Positions 1-6,872 of a stretch of DNA of 18,346 bases are shown one piece after another. Each line of letters begins with the position of its first letter. Position 1 is the stretch's first letter. The position numbers were made by a program, and so were the translations under genes. The notes beneath the pieces were generated by a model. The model saw only the letters and a program-made list of their open reading frames with translations, had not been told where the DNA came from and did no database searches. The stretch is taken from the NCBI RefSeq assembly GCF_949292005.1, contig NZ_CASEXV010000068.1:1-18346 (forward strand), written 5' to 3'. The stretch is from an uncultured Bifidobacterium sp. (GTDB lineage: Bacteria > Actinomycetota > Actinomycetes > Actinomycetales > Bifidobacteriaceae).

Positions 1-754
1 CGCTGTTATCATCCCTGCGCTGCCAATGGAATGCAAAATCCTTGTTGAATTGATCGGAAGTCGTATTCGCCATGTATCTGACATTATTCGGGGTAAGAGC
101 CACCAAAATCTGCACTGTGGAGAAAATATCGTGGTACTGGTTCTCATCGATGTACTGGTGCATCTGGTTGAGCGCCTCGTTGACATCGTGTGTATCGCGT
201 TTCTCCTCGATCTGAATGATCGGCAGCCCGTTAATCAACAATGTGGTGTCAAAACGTCGATTCTCCTTGCCCGCGATAACGGCTGGCCGCTTGATCTGAT
301 TCACCACCTGATATACGGTGTCGCCGGCACCAATCTGCTTCTGATCGAAAACCGTGAGGAACACATGCCTGCCGTCATCCAGATCAACCTCGATCTGCGA
401 GACGCCGTTAAGGCCATAGAGAAACTGACCCGCCTGGTATGGCGTGCTCAGATTCGAGATCGTGTTTCTCACCTGCGCGAACTCGACGGCGCTTAGCGGC
501 TGATCAAGGACGTTCTGGTTGTGCCGGTCCAGGATCGCCTTGAAATTCGCCCACAGCTGTTCGGTAGACTTGATATCGCGTTCATACTGCCAGAACTTCT
601 CCGATGAAAGATACTGCGGCGCCCGAATCTGGGCATCCTGATCCGCGAGCCCTCCTTCGAAATCCGATCGCTGGAATAGCCCCCGATTGCACAGCTGTTC
701 GATCAACTGCAACTCGAATTCACTCTCGCTTTGGGACTGCGTATAGCTGCTCAT
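1..754 (-). CDS. hsdR: Type I restriction enzyme R subunit (HsdR), N-terminal part, cut by window edge
   Basis: This is the first 251 codons of the restriction (R) subunit of a type I restriction-modification complex. In the family, HsdR joins HsdM and HsdS and cleaves unmodified DNA after ATP-driven translocation. The visible part matches the HSDR_N nuclease domain. A PD-(D/E)xK-like core is readable as Asp169 in RRFDTTLLINGLPIIQ, followed by Glu183 and Lys185 in IEEKR. Further on come the usual 'NEALNQMHQYI' helix and 'ILVALTPNNVRYMAN' strand. The helicase motor domains would lie beyond base 1. The ATG at 754-752 was chosen because GGGGAG sits six bases upstream and the frame stays open to the window edge. 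The start codon overlaps the stop of a small upstream frame as ATGA. Base composition is lower than in the right-hand genes, as expected for a mobile restriction locus. hsdM and hsdS are not visible here. The identification is firm, but intactness cannot be judged. Confidence 0.9.
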   Translation of the reverse strand, partial: MSSYTQSQSESEFELQLIEQLCNRGLFQRSDFEGGLADQDAQIRAPQYLSSEKFWQYERDIKSTEQLWANFKAILDRHNQNVLDQPLSAVEFAQVRNTISNLSTPYQAGQFLYGLNGVSQIEVDLDDGRHVFLTVFDQKQIGAGDTVYQVVNQIKRPAVIAGKENRRFDTTLLINGLPIIQIEEKRDTHDVNEALNQMHQYIDENQYHDIFSTVQILVALTPNNVRYMANTTSDQFNKDFAFHWQRRDDNS

Positions 755-951
755 GCCCTCTCCCCGTACTTTCGCGTCTCTACCCAACCCTGCTCAGCTG
801 ATGTCACTGCGTTTCTCACAATCACCTTGTAGTGGCGCTTCATCTGAGCGTTGACCGATTGTCGAAATCGGAAAGGCGATGGAGGTGCAAAGGCTGCCCC
901 GGCGCTGCCGGTCGCCGATGAGCCAGAGGCTCCCGTTTGCGAACCCGACAT
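751..951 (-). CDS. Small open frame coupled to hsdR, 66 aa, function unknown
   Basis: I do not recognise this frame. It encodes 66 residues: a Gly/Ser/Ala/Thr-rich first 20 residues, then a basic segment around MKRHYKVIV, ending WVETRKYGERA. Its TGA at 753-751 overlaps the hsdR ATG as ATGA, and the strong hsdR ribosome site lies inside its last codons. This is the arrangement expected of a translationally coupled gene, but it could be chance. No good Shine-Dalgarno sequence precedes the ATG at 951. A shorter version starting at the Met at 843 would have only 30 residues. It may be a small restriction-associated protein, a leader frame, or not a gene. I see no membrane segment or metal-binding cysteines. 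Confidence 0.35.
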   Translation of the reverse strand: MSGSQTGASGSSATGSAGAAFAPPSPFRFRQSVNAQMKRHYKVIVRNAVTSAEQGWVETRKYGERA

Positions 952-1198
952 ATCCCGTTTCTCTCTACTCCGCGATTGGTTATCAAGCGCTCAGTTGCTA
1001 TGACTGTCACCATGATAGTTCGCAATGCAGATCGCAAGACGGTGTGGTGGCGAAATCGCCATCATATTCCCGCCGGACATTGGCGGTAACCGCAGCCGTC
1101 GGCTTGTGCATCAACGCATGTCAGCACTGGCCAAGACTGCACGCGGTGCGCATCAATGCGAACGCACAGAGCACGGACCGTCACCATTCTCCACGCCG
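952..1198 (-). other. Intergenic stretch upstream of the hsdR cluster
   Basis: These 247 bases separate the 429-residue protein gene from the small frame and hsdR. I find no convincing gene. The stretch probably holds an hsdR promoter. TATCAT on the minus strand (around 1011-1016) is a possible -10 box, but only a weak -35 (TCTTGC, 16 bases upstream) goes with it. A short imperfect GTGCG/CGCAC inverted repeat lies just after the upstream stop codon, without a T-tract. Confidence 0.3.
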
Positions 1199-2488
1199 TT
1201 ATTTCTTGTTCTTGCCGAAAAGGCCCGTCATCTTCTTTGTGGCATTATCGAAGCCGACAGCGAGATCGCTTCCCAGTTGTTTTGCTCCTTTTACTCCTCC
1301 ACCAATGGCCCGCTCGGTGTTCTGTCCCAGCCGCACAGCGCCATCGCCTACCTGCTTCGCGCCCTGGCCCAGATGGTTCGCCCCATCGACAATGAGTTTG
1401 CCAGCCGCATCTTTCCATCTCGGCGCCATTTCTATCTCGATCCGTTCAGCCTCTATGCCGATCGACATGGCGAAATGAACAATGCGGTCATTGACGTCGT
1501 CCAACAGCTGGAGCGTATGGTTCACGGCGAAAGGATGGAGCACCTTCTGCTCACGAACGTTCTGAGCTGACTGTCGCATGTTGGCATTGAGCTGGAATAG
1601 CTTGGATTCAATATCATGCAGACGTGTGCGGCGTGCCTCGATGATGCCTTCCCTGTGCGCCTCAAGCGTTTCAGGACTTTCCGCCATCACACGATCAAGT
1701 TCCAATACGTATAACTTGTCCTGGAGCTGTACGGCATTGCCAAGAATGGACAACCACTCAGTGATGTCCTTGTTCAATTGAATGCTCAGCCGTTCGGCTT
1801 CAACGGCATCTCCCTCTTCAGACAGTTTTTGAGATAGCCCCTCGATTTTTAACAGCGCAAAGCCCTGAGCACGCACCAAATCCTGTGGACAGCCGGATAT
1901 TTTCGACCATGTGGTTTCCGTCACGATGCCGACCTTGCTGCGGATCATCATCGTTTCGTCAATCATATGAGCCACGCCAACCAGATTGGCGATCGATTGG
2001 TCTTTTTGATCCTGCAGAAGATCATCTATCTTACTGTCGATGACCCCGAGGTAATCAGTAATCTCTTGGATACTCTGCTCAAGCGCCATCTGCGTCATTA
2101 CGCCGGCGACCCCGGACAACAGCTGCGGGTTGGCCCACGATGACACCTTGGACAGATTTTCGAAATGGAGTATACCCCGAATCTTGCCGCTCTCACGCAC
2201 AACGCCAGTGCCATTGTTCCCGTATTGGGCAACTTTCCGGGCTGACTCCTCGGTGAGCTTGACCCAACGACCACCTTGAGAAGCGGCATCGGCAAAAAAC
2301 TGGAATCCTGCGCTTCCTGTCTGCAGTGCCCGCGTTGTCACACTGCGGGACCGCTCTCGCAAGCCGGTAGCATCAAGCCATGATTCCACGGCGGCATCAT
2401 CGCCGAAAATCAACATGCCCTGGTCGTCCTTGATCACGCGGATATCGTATTGTTCATCCGACTCAGAGGCAGTCTCCCGAGAATCCAT
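1199..2488 (-). CDS. Uncharacterised helical protein with Gly/Ala-rich amphipathic tail, 429 aa
   Basis: The function is unknown. I have a loose impression of similar unnamed proteins in actinobacteria, especially around 'QEITDYLGVIDSKIDDLLQ', but cannot test it. The N-terminus (about residues 15-45) looks like a small mixed alpha/beta unit. Residues about 110-355 are rich in charged helices of coiled-coil character. The last 67 residues (363-429) carry loosely repeated Gly/Ala/Lys units (LGQGAKQVGDGAVRLGQ, then VKGAKQLGSD) and end in a basic tail, FGKNKK. Such tails can bind membranes, although no true transmembrane segment or signal peptide is seen. No nuclease, ATPase or methylase motif is visible. 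The ATG has GGAAGG seven bases upstream. The gene begins 39 bases after the preceding 2528-2971 gene, so the two are probably co-transcribed. A counted 60-base block inside the gene (1801-1860) is 47% GC, well below ileS, and this with the nearby hsdR suggests an acquired segment. Confidence 0.8.
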   Translation of the reverse strand: MDSRETASESDEQYDIRVIKDDQGMLIFGDDAAVESWLDATGLRERSRSVTTRALQTGSAGFQFFADAASQGGRWVKLTEESARKVAQYGNNGTGVVRESGKIRGILHFENLSKVSSWANPQLLSGVAGVMTQMALEQSIQEITDYLGVIDSKIDDLLQDQKDQSIANLVGVAHMIDETMMIRSKVGIVTETTWSKISGCPQDLVRAQGFALLKIEGLSQKLSEEGDAVEAERLSIQLNKDITEWLSILGNAVQLQDKLYVLELDRVMAESPETLEAHREGIIEARRTRLHDIESKLFQLNANMRQSAQNVREQKVLHPFAVNHTLQLLDDVNDRIVHFAMSIGIEAERIEIEMAPRWKDAAGKLIVDGANHLGQGAKQVGDGAVRLGQNTERAIGGGVKGAKQLGSDLAVGFDNATKKMTGLFGKNKK

Positions 2489-2527
2489 TCAAGGACCTTC
2501 CATGCTTGCTTTTCGATATTTCTCGTA

Positions 2528-2971
2528 TTAGTTGACGGCGGCAGTAAAAACGCTATTGAAAAGTTTTTTGGCCCGCTGCTCAAGAGCTTTGGCCTTTTTG
2601 CGGTCGGTTCGCGGAGATTTAGCGATCAGCTCGACACCCCTGCGAATTTTGCCCAGCTCACTACGCCATTCGTTAATGGGCGCATCGTCTGCGAGCTCAG
2701 CGGATTTCGTTAGGATGATCTCCTCAACCGCATCACATTGATATCCAATATTTTCCAACGAATTCTTGCTCTCGGGCAGATGAATCTTTGCGACCAGCTC
2801 AATGAACTTTTCCGAAAAATTCTTCTCTTTCAACCATGTGGCTGTCTTGTCGAGCATCTCCGGAGTAACAAACTGCGACAATAAGGTGACAACACCGAGG
2901 GACGCAGCCAGCTTTCCCCCGGATTTAGCTGTACTCGTAGATTTTTTTGACATGATACCCCAACTCTCCAT
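2528..2971 (-). CDS. Uncharacterised small helical protein paired with the 429-aa gene, 147 aa
   Basis: No family is recognised. The protein starts with a Lys/Ser/Thr-rich segment, then an Ala/Leu/Val segment (LAASLGVVTLLSQFV, about residues 22-36). That segment is hydrophobic enough to touch a membrane but short for a confident transmembrane helix. Charged helices follow (WLKEKNFSEKFIELVAKI) and a very basic stretch near the C-terminus (RTDRKKAKALEQRAKKLF). Three starts are possible: TTG at 2974, ATG at 2971 and ATG at 2953. I prefer 2971 because GAAGG lies nine bases upstream. The 2953 start has GGAGAG about ten bases upstream and would give 141 residues. The gene is first in the left-hand cluster and is followed 39 bases later by the 429-residue protein gene. 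A counted block (2521-2580) is 45% GC. The two proteins may act together, but that is inference from order and spacing only. Confidence 0.75.
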   Translation of the reverse strand: MESWGIMSKKSTSTAKSGGKLAASLGVVTLLSQFVTPEMLDKTATWLKEKNFSEKFIELVAKIHLPESKNSLENIGYQCDAVEEIILTKSAELADDAPINEWRSELGKIRRGVELIAKSPRTDRKKAKALEQRAKKLFNSVFTAAVN

Positions 2972-2994
2972 CAATCTAAGCCTTCAATAAGCTC

Positions 2995-3000
2995 ATTGTA
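2995..3000 (-). promoter_or_regulatory. Possible -10 box for the two-gene accessory module
   Basis: TACAAT on the minus strand lies 23 bases before the preferred ATG, a sensible place for a promoter of the accessory module. No good -35 sequence is found 16-18 bases further upstream, so this is a weak call. Confidence 0.25.
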
Positions 3001-3087
3001 GAGTATGGGCAACGCGCCACTACGCCGAAAACAGCTATGGACGAAACCGACTTATCCATGATTCATTATTTCCATTGTCATGGAATT

Positions 3088-3104
3088 GCCGGGGAATTCC
3101 CGGC
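3088..3104. repeat. Perfect GC-rich palindrome with GAATT centre
   Basis: GCCGGG at 3088-3093 and CCCGGC at 3099-3104 are perfect inverted copies around GAATT. There is no T-run on either side, so it does not look like an intrinsic terminator. It lies between the end of ileS and the accessory module and could be a protein-binding site, an RNA stem or a chance palindrome. Confidence 0.5.
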
Positions 3105-3133
3105 TTGCCACTGAAAAGATGCGCCAAACACAT

Positions 3134-3176
3134 GGATGGTGGCGAACCCCGCGAAGCACGAGATCCGCCACCATCC
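3134..3176 (-). terminator. Perfect 11-bp inverted repeat after ileS, likely terminator or 3' stem
   Basis: GGATGGTGGCG at 3134-3144 and CGCCACCATCC at 3166-3176 are perfect inverted copies with a 21-base loop. The stem begins 17 bases after the ileS stop codon in transcription order. On the minus strand it is followed by ATGTGTTTGG and a little later by CATCTTTTC, so the T-tract is poor. High-GC actinobacteria often use such stems without strong U-tracts at transcript ends. The position supports a transcript end or RNA-stabilising role, but termination itself is inferred. Confidence 0.55.
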
Positions 3177-3192
3177 GCCCATCATCACATCT

Positions 3193-6100
3193 TCAGGCCT
3201 TGGCGACCGTCACCCCCAGCTCCGCCGCATCAGCATCCGCCGTCACATCCATACTGGTCGCCAGCGTCTCATGCATGATGAGATCGCGGAACTCCTCGAC
3301 CTTCGCCGCGTCGGCGGCCGGAACGACGAGCCGCAGCGAGATGCGATCGGAGATGTCGAGACCGGCCTCCTTGCGGGCGTCCTGCACGGAGCGGATCGCA
3401 TCGCGGGCATACCCCTCGGCGACCAGATCAGCGGTGAGCGCAGTGTCGAGCAGCACGAATCCGCCGGTCGGCAGAGGCGCGGACACCACGTTATGCGAAT
3501 GGGCGGCATCCTCCTCTTCGACCTCATCGAGCATCTCGAACTCGCCCTCGATCAGCTCGATCTCACCCTGCTGCGTCTCCTCGATGGGATGCCCGCTCTT
3601 CTCGTCCACATGCCAGGTTCCGCTCTTCGCGGCCTTGATCGCCGCCTGGACGGACCTGCCCAGACGCGGCCCCGCGGCACGGGCGTTGACCCGCAGCCGA
3701 TGGAGGATGTGCAGCCCGTGCGTCGGAGCCTCCTCCAGAGTGAGGAACTCCACCTCCTTCACGTTGAGCTCCGCCTTCAGCAGATCGGTGTACGGCTCGG
3801 CGGCCTGCGGATCCGGGATGAGAACGGTCAGCTTCGACAGCGGCTGACGGACGCGGACGTGCCCGGCCTTGCGCAGCGACAGGGTCCCGGAGACGATCTC
3901 GCGCACCTTCTCCATCGCGGCGACGAGCGCGTCGTCGGCGACCAGCACGCGGCCCAGCTTGGTGTCCTCGCCGGTCGTCTCATCACGGACGAACGGCCAG
4001 TCCGCCAGATGCACGGACTCGCCGCCCGTCAGACCGCGCCACACGGTCTCGGCCTCCATCGGCGCAAGCGGCGCAAGGACGCGCATGAAGACCTCCAACA
4101 CCGTGTACAGGGTGTTGAACGCCTGCGGGTCCTCGTTCCAGAAGCGGTCGCGCGTGTTGCGGATGTACCAGTTGGTGAGCAGGTCGATGAAGTCGGACGC
4201 AGCGGCGCAGGCGTCGGAGATGGCGAAGTCGTCCAGCGCCTTCTCCGTGCGCTCCACGAGGAGTCTGGTCCTGGCGAGCAGGTACCGGTCCATGCGCGGC
4301 AGTCCGGCAACCTCGTCGGGACGCAGCGAACGCGCCTCGAAGCCGCTCCCCTCGTTGGCCGCGTTGGCGTACAGGGTGAAGAAGTAGTACGAGCTCCACA
4401 CGGGCAGCATGACCTGGCGGACCGTGTCGCGGATGCCATCGGCGGTGACGATGAGGTTGCCGCCGCGCAGGATCGGCGAGCTCATGAGGAACCAGCGCAT
4501 GGCGTCGGATCCGAACTTGTCGAACACCCCGTTCACGTCCGGGTAGTTGCGCAGATGCTTGCTCATCTTCTGCCCGTCGCTGCCCAGCACGATCCCGTGG
4601 CAGATGACGTTCCTAAACGCCGGACGATCAAACAGCGCGGTCGCCATCACATGCAGAAGGTAGAACCATCCGCGCGTCTGGCCGATGTATTCGACGATGT
4701 AGTCCGCCGGAAAATGCTGCTCGAAGTACTCCTTGTTCTCGAAGGGGTAGTGGAACTGGGCGAAGGACATCGATCCGGACTCGAACCAGCAGTCCAGCAC
4801 GTCGCTGATGCGGCGCATATGCGACTTCCCGGTCGGATCGTCGGGGTTGACCCTCACGAGCTCGTCGATGAAGGGCCGGTGCATGTTGATCTGCCCTTTG
4901 CGATCACGCGGGTAGTCTCCGAAGTCGCGTTTGAGTTCCTCGAGCGATCCGTAGACGTCGACGCGGGGATGCTTCGGATCGTCCGAGACCCACACGGGAA
5001 TCGGCGACCCCCAGAAGCGGTTGCGGGAGATCGACCAGTCGCGGGCGTTGGCCAGCCACTTGCCGAACTGGCCGTCCTTGACGTTGCCGGGGATCCAGTT
5101 GATCTCCTGGTTGAGCTCCAGCAGACGCTTCTTGATCTTCGTCACCGACACGAACCAGCTGGACACCGGCTTGTAGATCAGCGGGGTGCCGCAACGCCAG
5201 CAGTGCGGATAGGAATGCACATAGCTCTTCTCCTGGAGGAGGATCGCGCGATGCTCCTCGGGGATGCGGGCCAGCGGGCCGTCGCCGGCACGCAGGTTGC
5301 GCAGTATCGGCAGATTCGCGTCGAAGACGTACAGACCCTCGTAATCCGGGCACAGCGAAGTGAACGTGCAGCTCTCGTCGAGCACGTCCACGGACCTGAT
5401 GCCCTTGGCGGTCAGGGTCGCCATATCATCCTCGCCGTAGGGGGCCTGATGCACGAGTCCGGTTCCCTCGACGGTGTCGACGTAGTCCGCGGTGAAGATC
5501 CGGTAGGCGTTAGGACCGGGCGTGCCGTTCTCTCCCGTCGCCGCGTCATCGGAGAAGTATGGGAAGACCGGCCAGTAGCGCCAGCCCTCCATGTCCGCGC
5601 CCTTGAGCTCGCGGACCACCTCGTAGTCCTCCCCCAGCTCCTTGGCGTACGAGGCGAGCAGCGGCTTGCCGAGATAGAACTTCCTGCCCGCGAAGCGTCC
5701 CTGCGTGGGACGGACCTCCACGTAATCGATGTCCGCGCCGACGACGATGGCGAAGTTGGTCGGAACCGTCCACGGCGTGGTGGTCCAGAACACCGCGTAG
5801 GCGTCCTCCTCGTCACGCAGCCTGACGGCGACCGACACGGTGGTGTCCTGACGGTCCTGGTACACGTCCGCGTCCATGCGCAGCTCATGGGCGCTCAACG
5901 GCGTGCGATCGTTCGGACAGTACGGCAGAACCCGATGGCCCTGATACGCCAGACCCTTGTCGTACAACTGCTTGAACGCCCACATGACGGACTCCATGTA
6001 GGGGATGTCCAGCGTCTTGTAGCCATGCTCGAAGTCCACCCAACGGCCCTGACGATGCACGTAGTCGCGCCACTCGTTGGTGTATTTGAGGACGGATGTG

Positions 6101-6525
6101 CGGCAGGCGTCGTTGAACCTCTCGATGCCCATCTCGTTGATCTGGTCGACCGACTCGATGCCCAGTTCCTTCTGCGCCTCAAGCTCGGCGGGAAGGCCGT
6201 GCGTGTCCCAGCCGAAGACGCGGTTGACACGGCGGCCCTTCATCGTCTGGTAGCGCGGGATCACGTCCTTCGCGTAGCCGGTGAGAAGATGACCGTAGTG
6301 GGGAAGCCCGTTGGCGAAGGGCGGGCCGTCGAAGAACACGAACTCGTTCTGGCTGTGGTCGCCGGAGGGACGGCGCTCCACGGACTTCTCGAACGTTTTG
6401 TCGCCGTCCCAGTACTTGAGAACCGACGTCTCCAATGCGGGGAAATCGGGGCTCGGGGTCACACGGTCCCGGGAACCGTCAGCCGTCGCCTTGGGATACG
6501 CATGGGAATTGGTGGATTCACTCAC
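3193..6525 (-). CDS. ileS: Isoleucyl-tRNA synthetase, 1110 aa
   Basis: This cytoplasmic class I synthetase charges tRNA-Ile with isoleucine using ATP. The HIGH signature reads HYGH at residues 76-79 within PPFANGLPHYGHLL. The KMSKS loop reads KMSKH at 653-656. The inserted editing domain shows the Thr-rich WTTTPWTVPTN and the HQAPYGEDDM region. The tRNA-binding domain follows, with FESGSMSFAQFHYPF before the KMSKH loop and WYIRNTRDRFW after it. At 1110 residues it fits the long IleRS group of actinobacteria and eukaryotes rather than the roughly 940-residue E. coli type. Bifidobacteria are known to be naturally mupirocin-resistant because of their IleRS, and this form agrees with that. The GTG start at 6525 is preceded by GAGGAGAG with about five to seven bases of spacing. 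The gene appears to be transcribed alone and controlled by the T-box leader immediately upstream. Identification is secure. Confidence 0.98.
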   Translation of the reverse strand: MSESTNSHAYPKATADGSRDRVTPSPDFPALETSVLKYWDGDKTFEKSVERRPSGDHSQNEFVFFDGPPFANGLPHYGHLLTGYAKDVIPRYQTMKGRRVNRVFGWDTHGLPAELEAQKELGIESVDQINEMGIERFNDACRTSVLKYTNEWRDYVHRQGRWVDFEHGYKTLDIPYMESVMWAFKQLYDKGLAYQGHRVLPYCPNDRTPLSAHELRMDADVYQDRQDTTVSVAVRLRDEEDAYAVFWTTTPWTVPTNFAIVVGADIDYVEVRPTQGRFAGRKFYLGKPLLASYAKELGEDYEVVRELKGADMEGWRYWPVFPYFSDDAATGENGTPGPNAYRIFTADYVDTVEGTGLVHQAPYGEDDMATLTAKGIRSVDVLDESCTFTSLCPDYEGLYVFDANLPILRNLRAGDGPLARIPEEHRAILLQEKSYVHSYPHCWRCGTPLIYKPVSSWFVSVTKIKKRLLELNQEINWIPGNVKDGQFGKWLANARDWSISRNRFWGSPIPVWVSDDPKHPRVDVYGSLEELKRDFGDYPRDRKGQINMHRPFIDELVRVNPDDPTGKSHMRRISDVLDCWFESGSMSFAQFHYPFENKEYFEQHFPADYIVEYIGQTRGWFYLLHVMATALFDRPAFRNVICHGIVLGSDGQKMSKHLRNYPDVNGVFDKFGSDAMRWFLMSSPILRGGNLIVTADGIRDTVRQVMLPVWSSYYFFTLYANAANEGSGFEARSLRPDEVAGLPRMDRYLLARTRLLVERTEKALDDFAISDACAAASDFIDLLTNWYIRNTRDRFWNEDPQAFNTLYTVLEVFMRVLAPLAPMEAETVWRGLTGGESVHLADWPFVRDETTGEDTKLGRVLVADDALVAAMEKVREIVSGTLSLRKAGHVRVRQPLSKLTVLIPDPQAAEPYTDLLKAELNVKEVEFLTLEEAPTHGLHILHRLRVNARAAGPRLGRSVQAAIKAAKSGTWHVDEKSGHPIEETQQGEIELIEGEFEMLDEVEEEDAAHSHNVVSAPLPTGGFVLLDTALTADLVAEGYARDAIRSVQDARKEAGLDISDRISLRLVVPAADAAKVEEFRDLIMHETLATSMDVTADADAAELGVTVAKA

Positions 6526-6535
6526 CGTTGCTCTC

Positions 6536-6574
6536 CTCGTCTCGCAGGTTCACTCCATCACCTGCGAGGACGAG
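6536..6574 (-). promoter_or_regulatory. Shine-Dalgarno sequestering hairpin of the ileS T-box
   Basis: CTCGT/CTCGCAGGT and ACCTGCGAG/ACGAG (plus arms 6536-6549 and 6560-6574) form a nearly perfect 14-bp stem with one bulged base and a ten-base loop. The 3' arm runs into the ileS ribosome site GAGGAGAG just before the GTG. When the T-box is not bound by uncharged tRNA this stem should mask ribosome access. The pairing is seen in the sequence; the switching is inferred from known actinobacterial T-boxes. Confidence 0.75.
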
Positions 6575-6705
6575 GCCGCGATCACTGGATCGGCGACACC
6601 GCGGTACCACCCCGCTTGTCATGCCGGACGCCACGATGACGGCCTCTGGCATGACCACTTGCATTCGGCTGTGTCGGGCCGATCCCGTCGGGTCTAGTAG
6701 GCGAC

Positions 6706-6727
6706 GCCATCCGCGCGCCATCCGCGC
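6706..6727. repeat. Two tandem 11-bp repeats inside the ileS leader
   Basis: GCCATCCGCGC occurs twice head to tail (6706-6716 and 6717-6727), followed by a partial GCCG and then GCCATCG. It sits between the specifier region and the 8-bp stem upstream of the T-box. Repeat number could alter the spacing of the leader or form alternative pairs. Confidence 0.7.
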
Positions 6728-6819
6728 GCCGCCATCGCCGTTCTTCCGAGGACTCCCCGCTGATGACGGATCATCGTCCAAGCTCCGCCGAGAACTCGAC
6801 GAACCCCATATCGCGGCTC

Positions 6820-6825
6820 ATCATA
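6820..6825 (-). promoter_or_regulatory. Candidate -10 box for ileS
   Basis: TATGAT on the minus strand stands about 290 bases before the ileS GTG, just ahead of the T-box leader, where the transcript should begin. The expected -35 region (GTACAA or TACAAG) is poor. It would place the transcript start near 6812. Confidence 0.45.
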
Positions 6826-6872
6826 GCACCGGCTGCGGATGGCTTGTACGCCATCGGCCTACTCCGCTGCTC

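Larger units (their letters stand above)
6526..6781 (-). promoter_or_regulatory. T-box riboswitch leader of ileS, translational type
   Basis: The leader senses uncharged tRNA-Ile. The T-box core reads AAGCGGGGTGGTACCGCGG on the minus strand (plus 6599-6617) and contains the TGG element that pairs with the tRNA acceptor end. Further 5', 6759-6776 forms a short stem (GATGA/TCATC) holding two ATC triplets, at 6764-6762 and 6771-6769; ATC is an Ile codon, so either may be the specifier. The following GGGGAGTCCTCGGAAGAAC (6741-6759) resembles the conserved Stem II area of actinobacterial ileS leaders as I remember it. An 8-bp perfect stem, GTCATGCC/GGCATGAC (6618-6625 and 6648-6655), lies just 5' of the T-box. 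The absence of a terminator T-run and the hairpin touching the ribosome site point to translational control. Confidence 0.88.

Noticed and set aside
840..1037. A 65-residue minus-strand frame overlapping the small hsdR-coupled frame
   Set aside because: No ribosome site, no coupling to a neighbour and Arg-rich composition; probably chance.
1025..1570. A 181-residue plus-strand frame facing the 429-residue protein gene
   Set aside because: Mostly antisense to the minus-strand gene, which has a good ribosome site and coherent composition; no motif in the plus-strand product.
3136..6639. A 1167-residue plus-strand open frame antisense to ileS
   Set aside because: It mirrors ileS on the opposite strand; its protein is rich in Arg, His, Val, Asp and Leu, as expected from reverse reading of a GC-rich gene, and it shows no family motifs.
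6518..6781. An 87-residue minus-strand frame just before ileS, as a possible leader peptide
   Set aside because: It coincides with the structured T-box leader, has no good ribosome site and runs past the ileS start; the RNA elements explain the sequence better.
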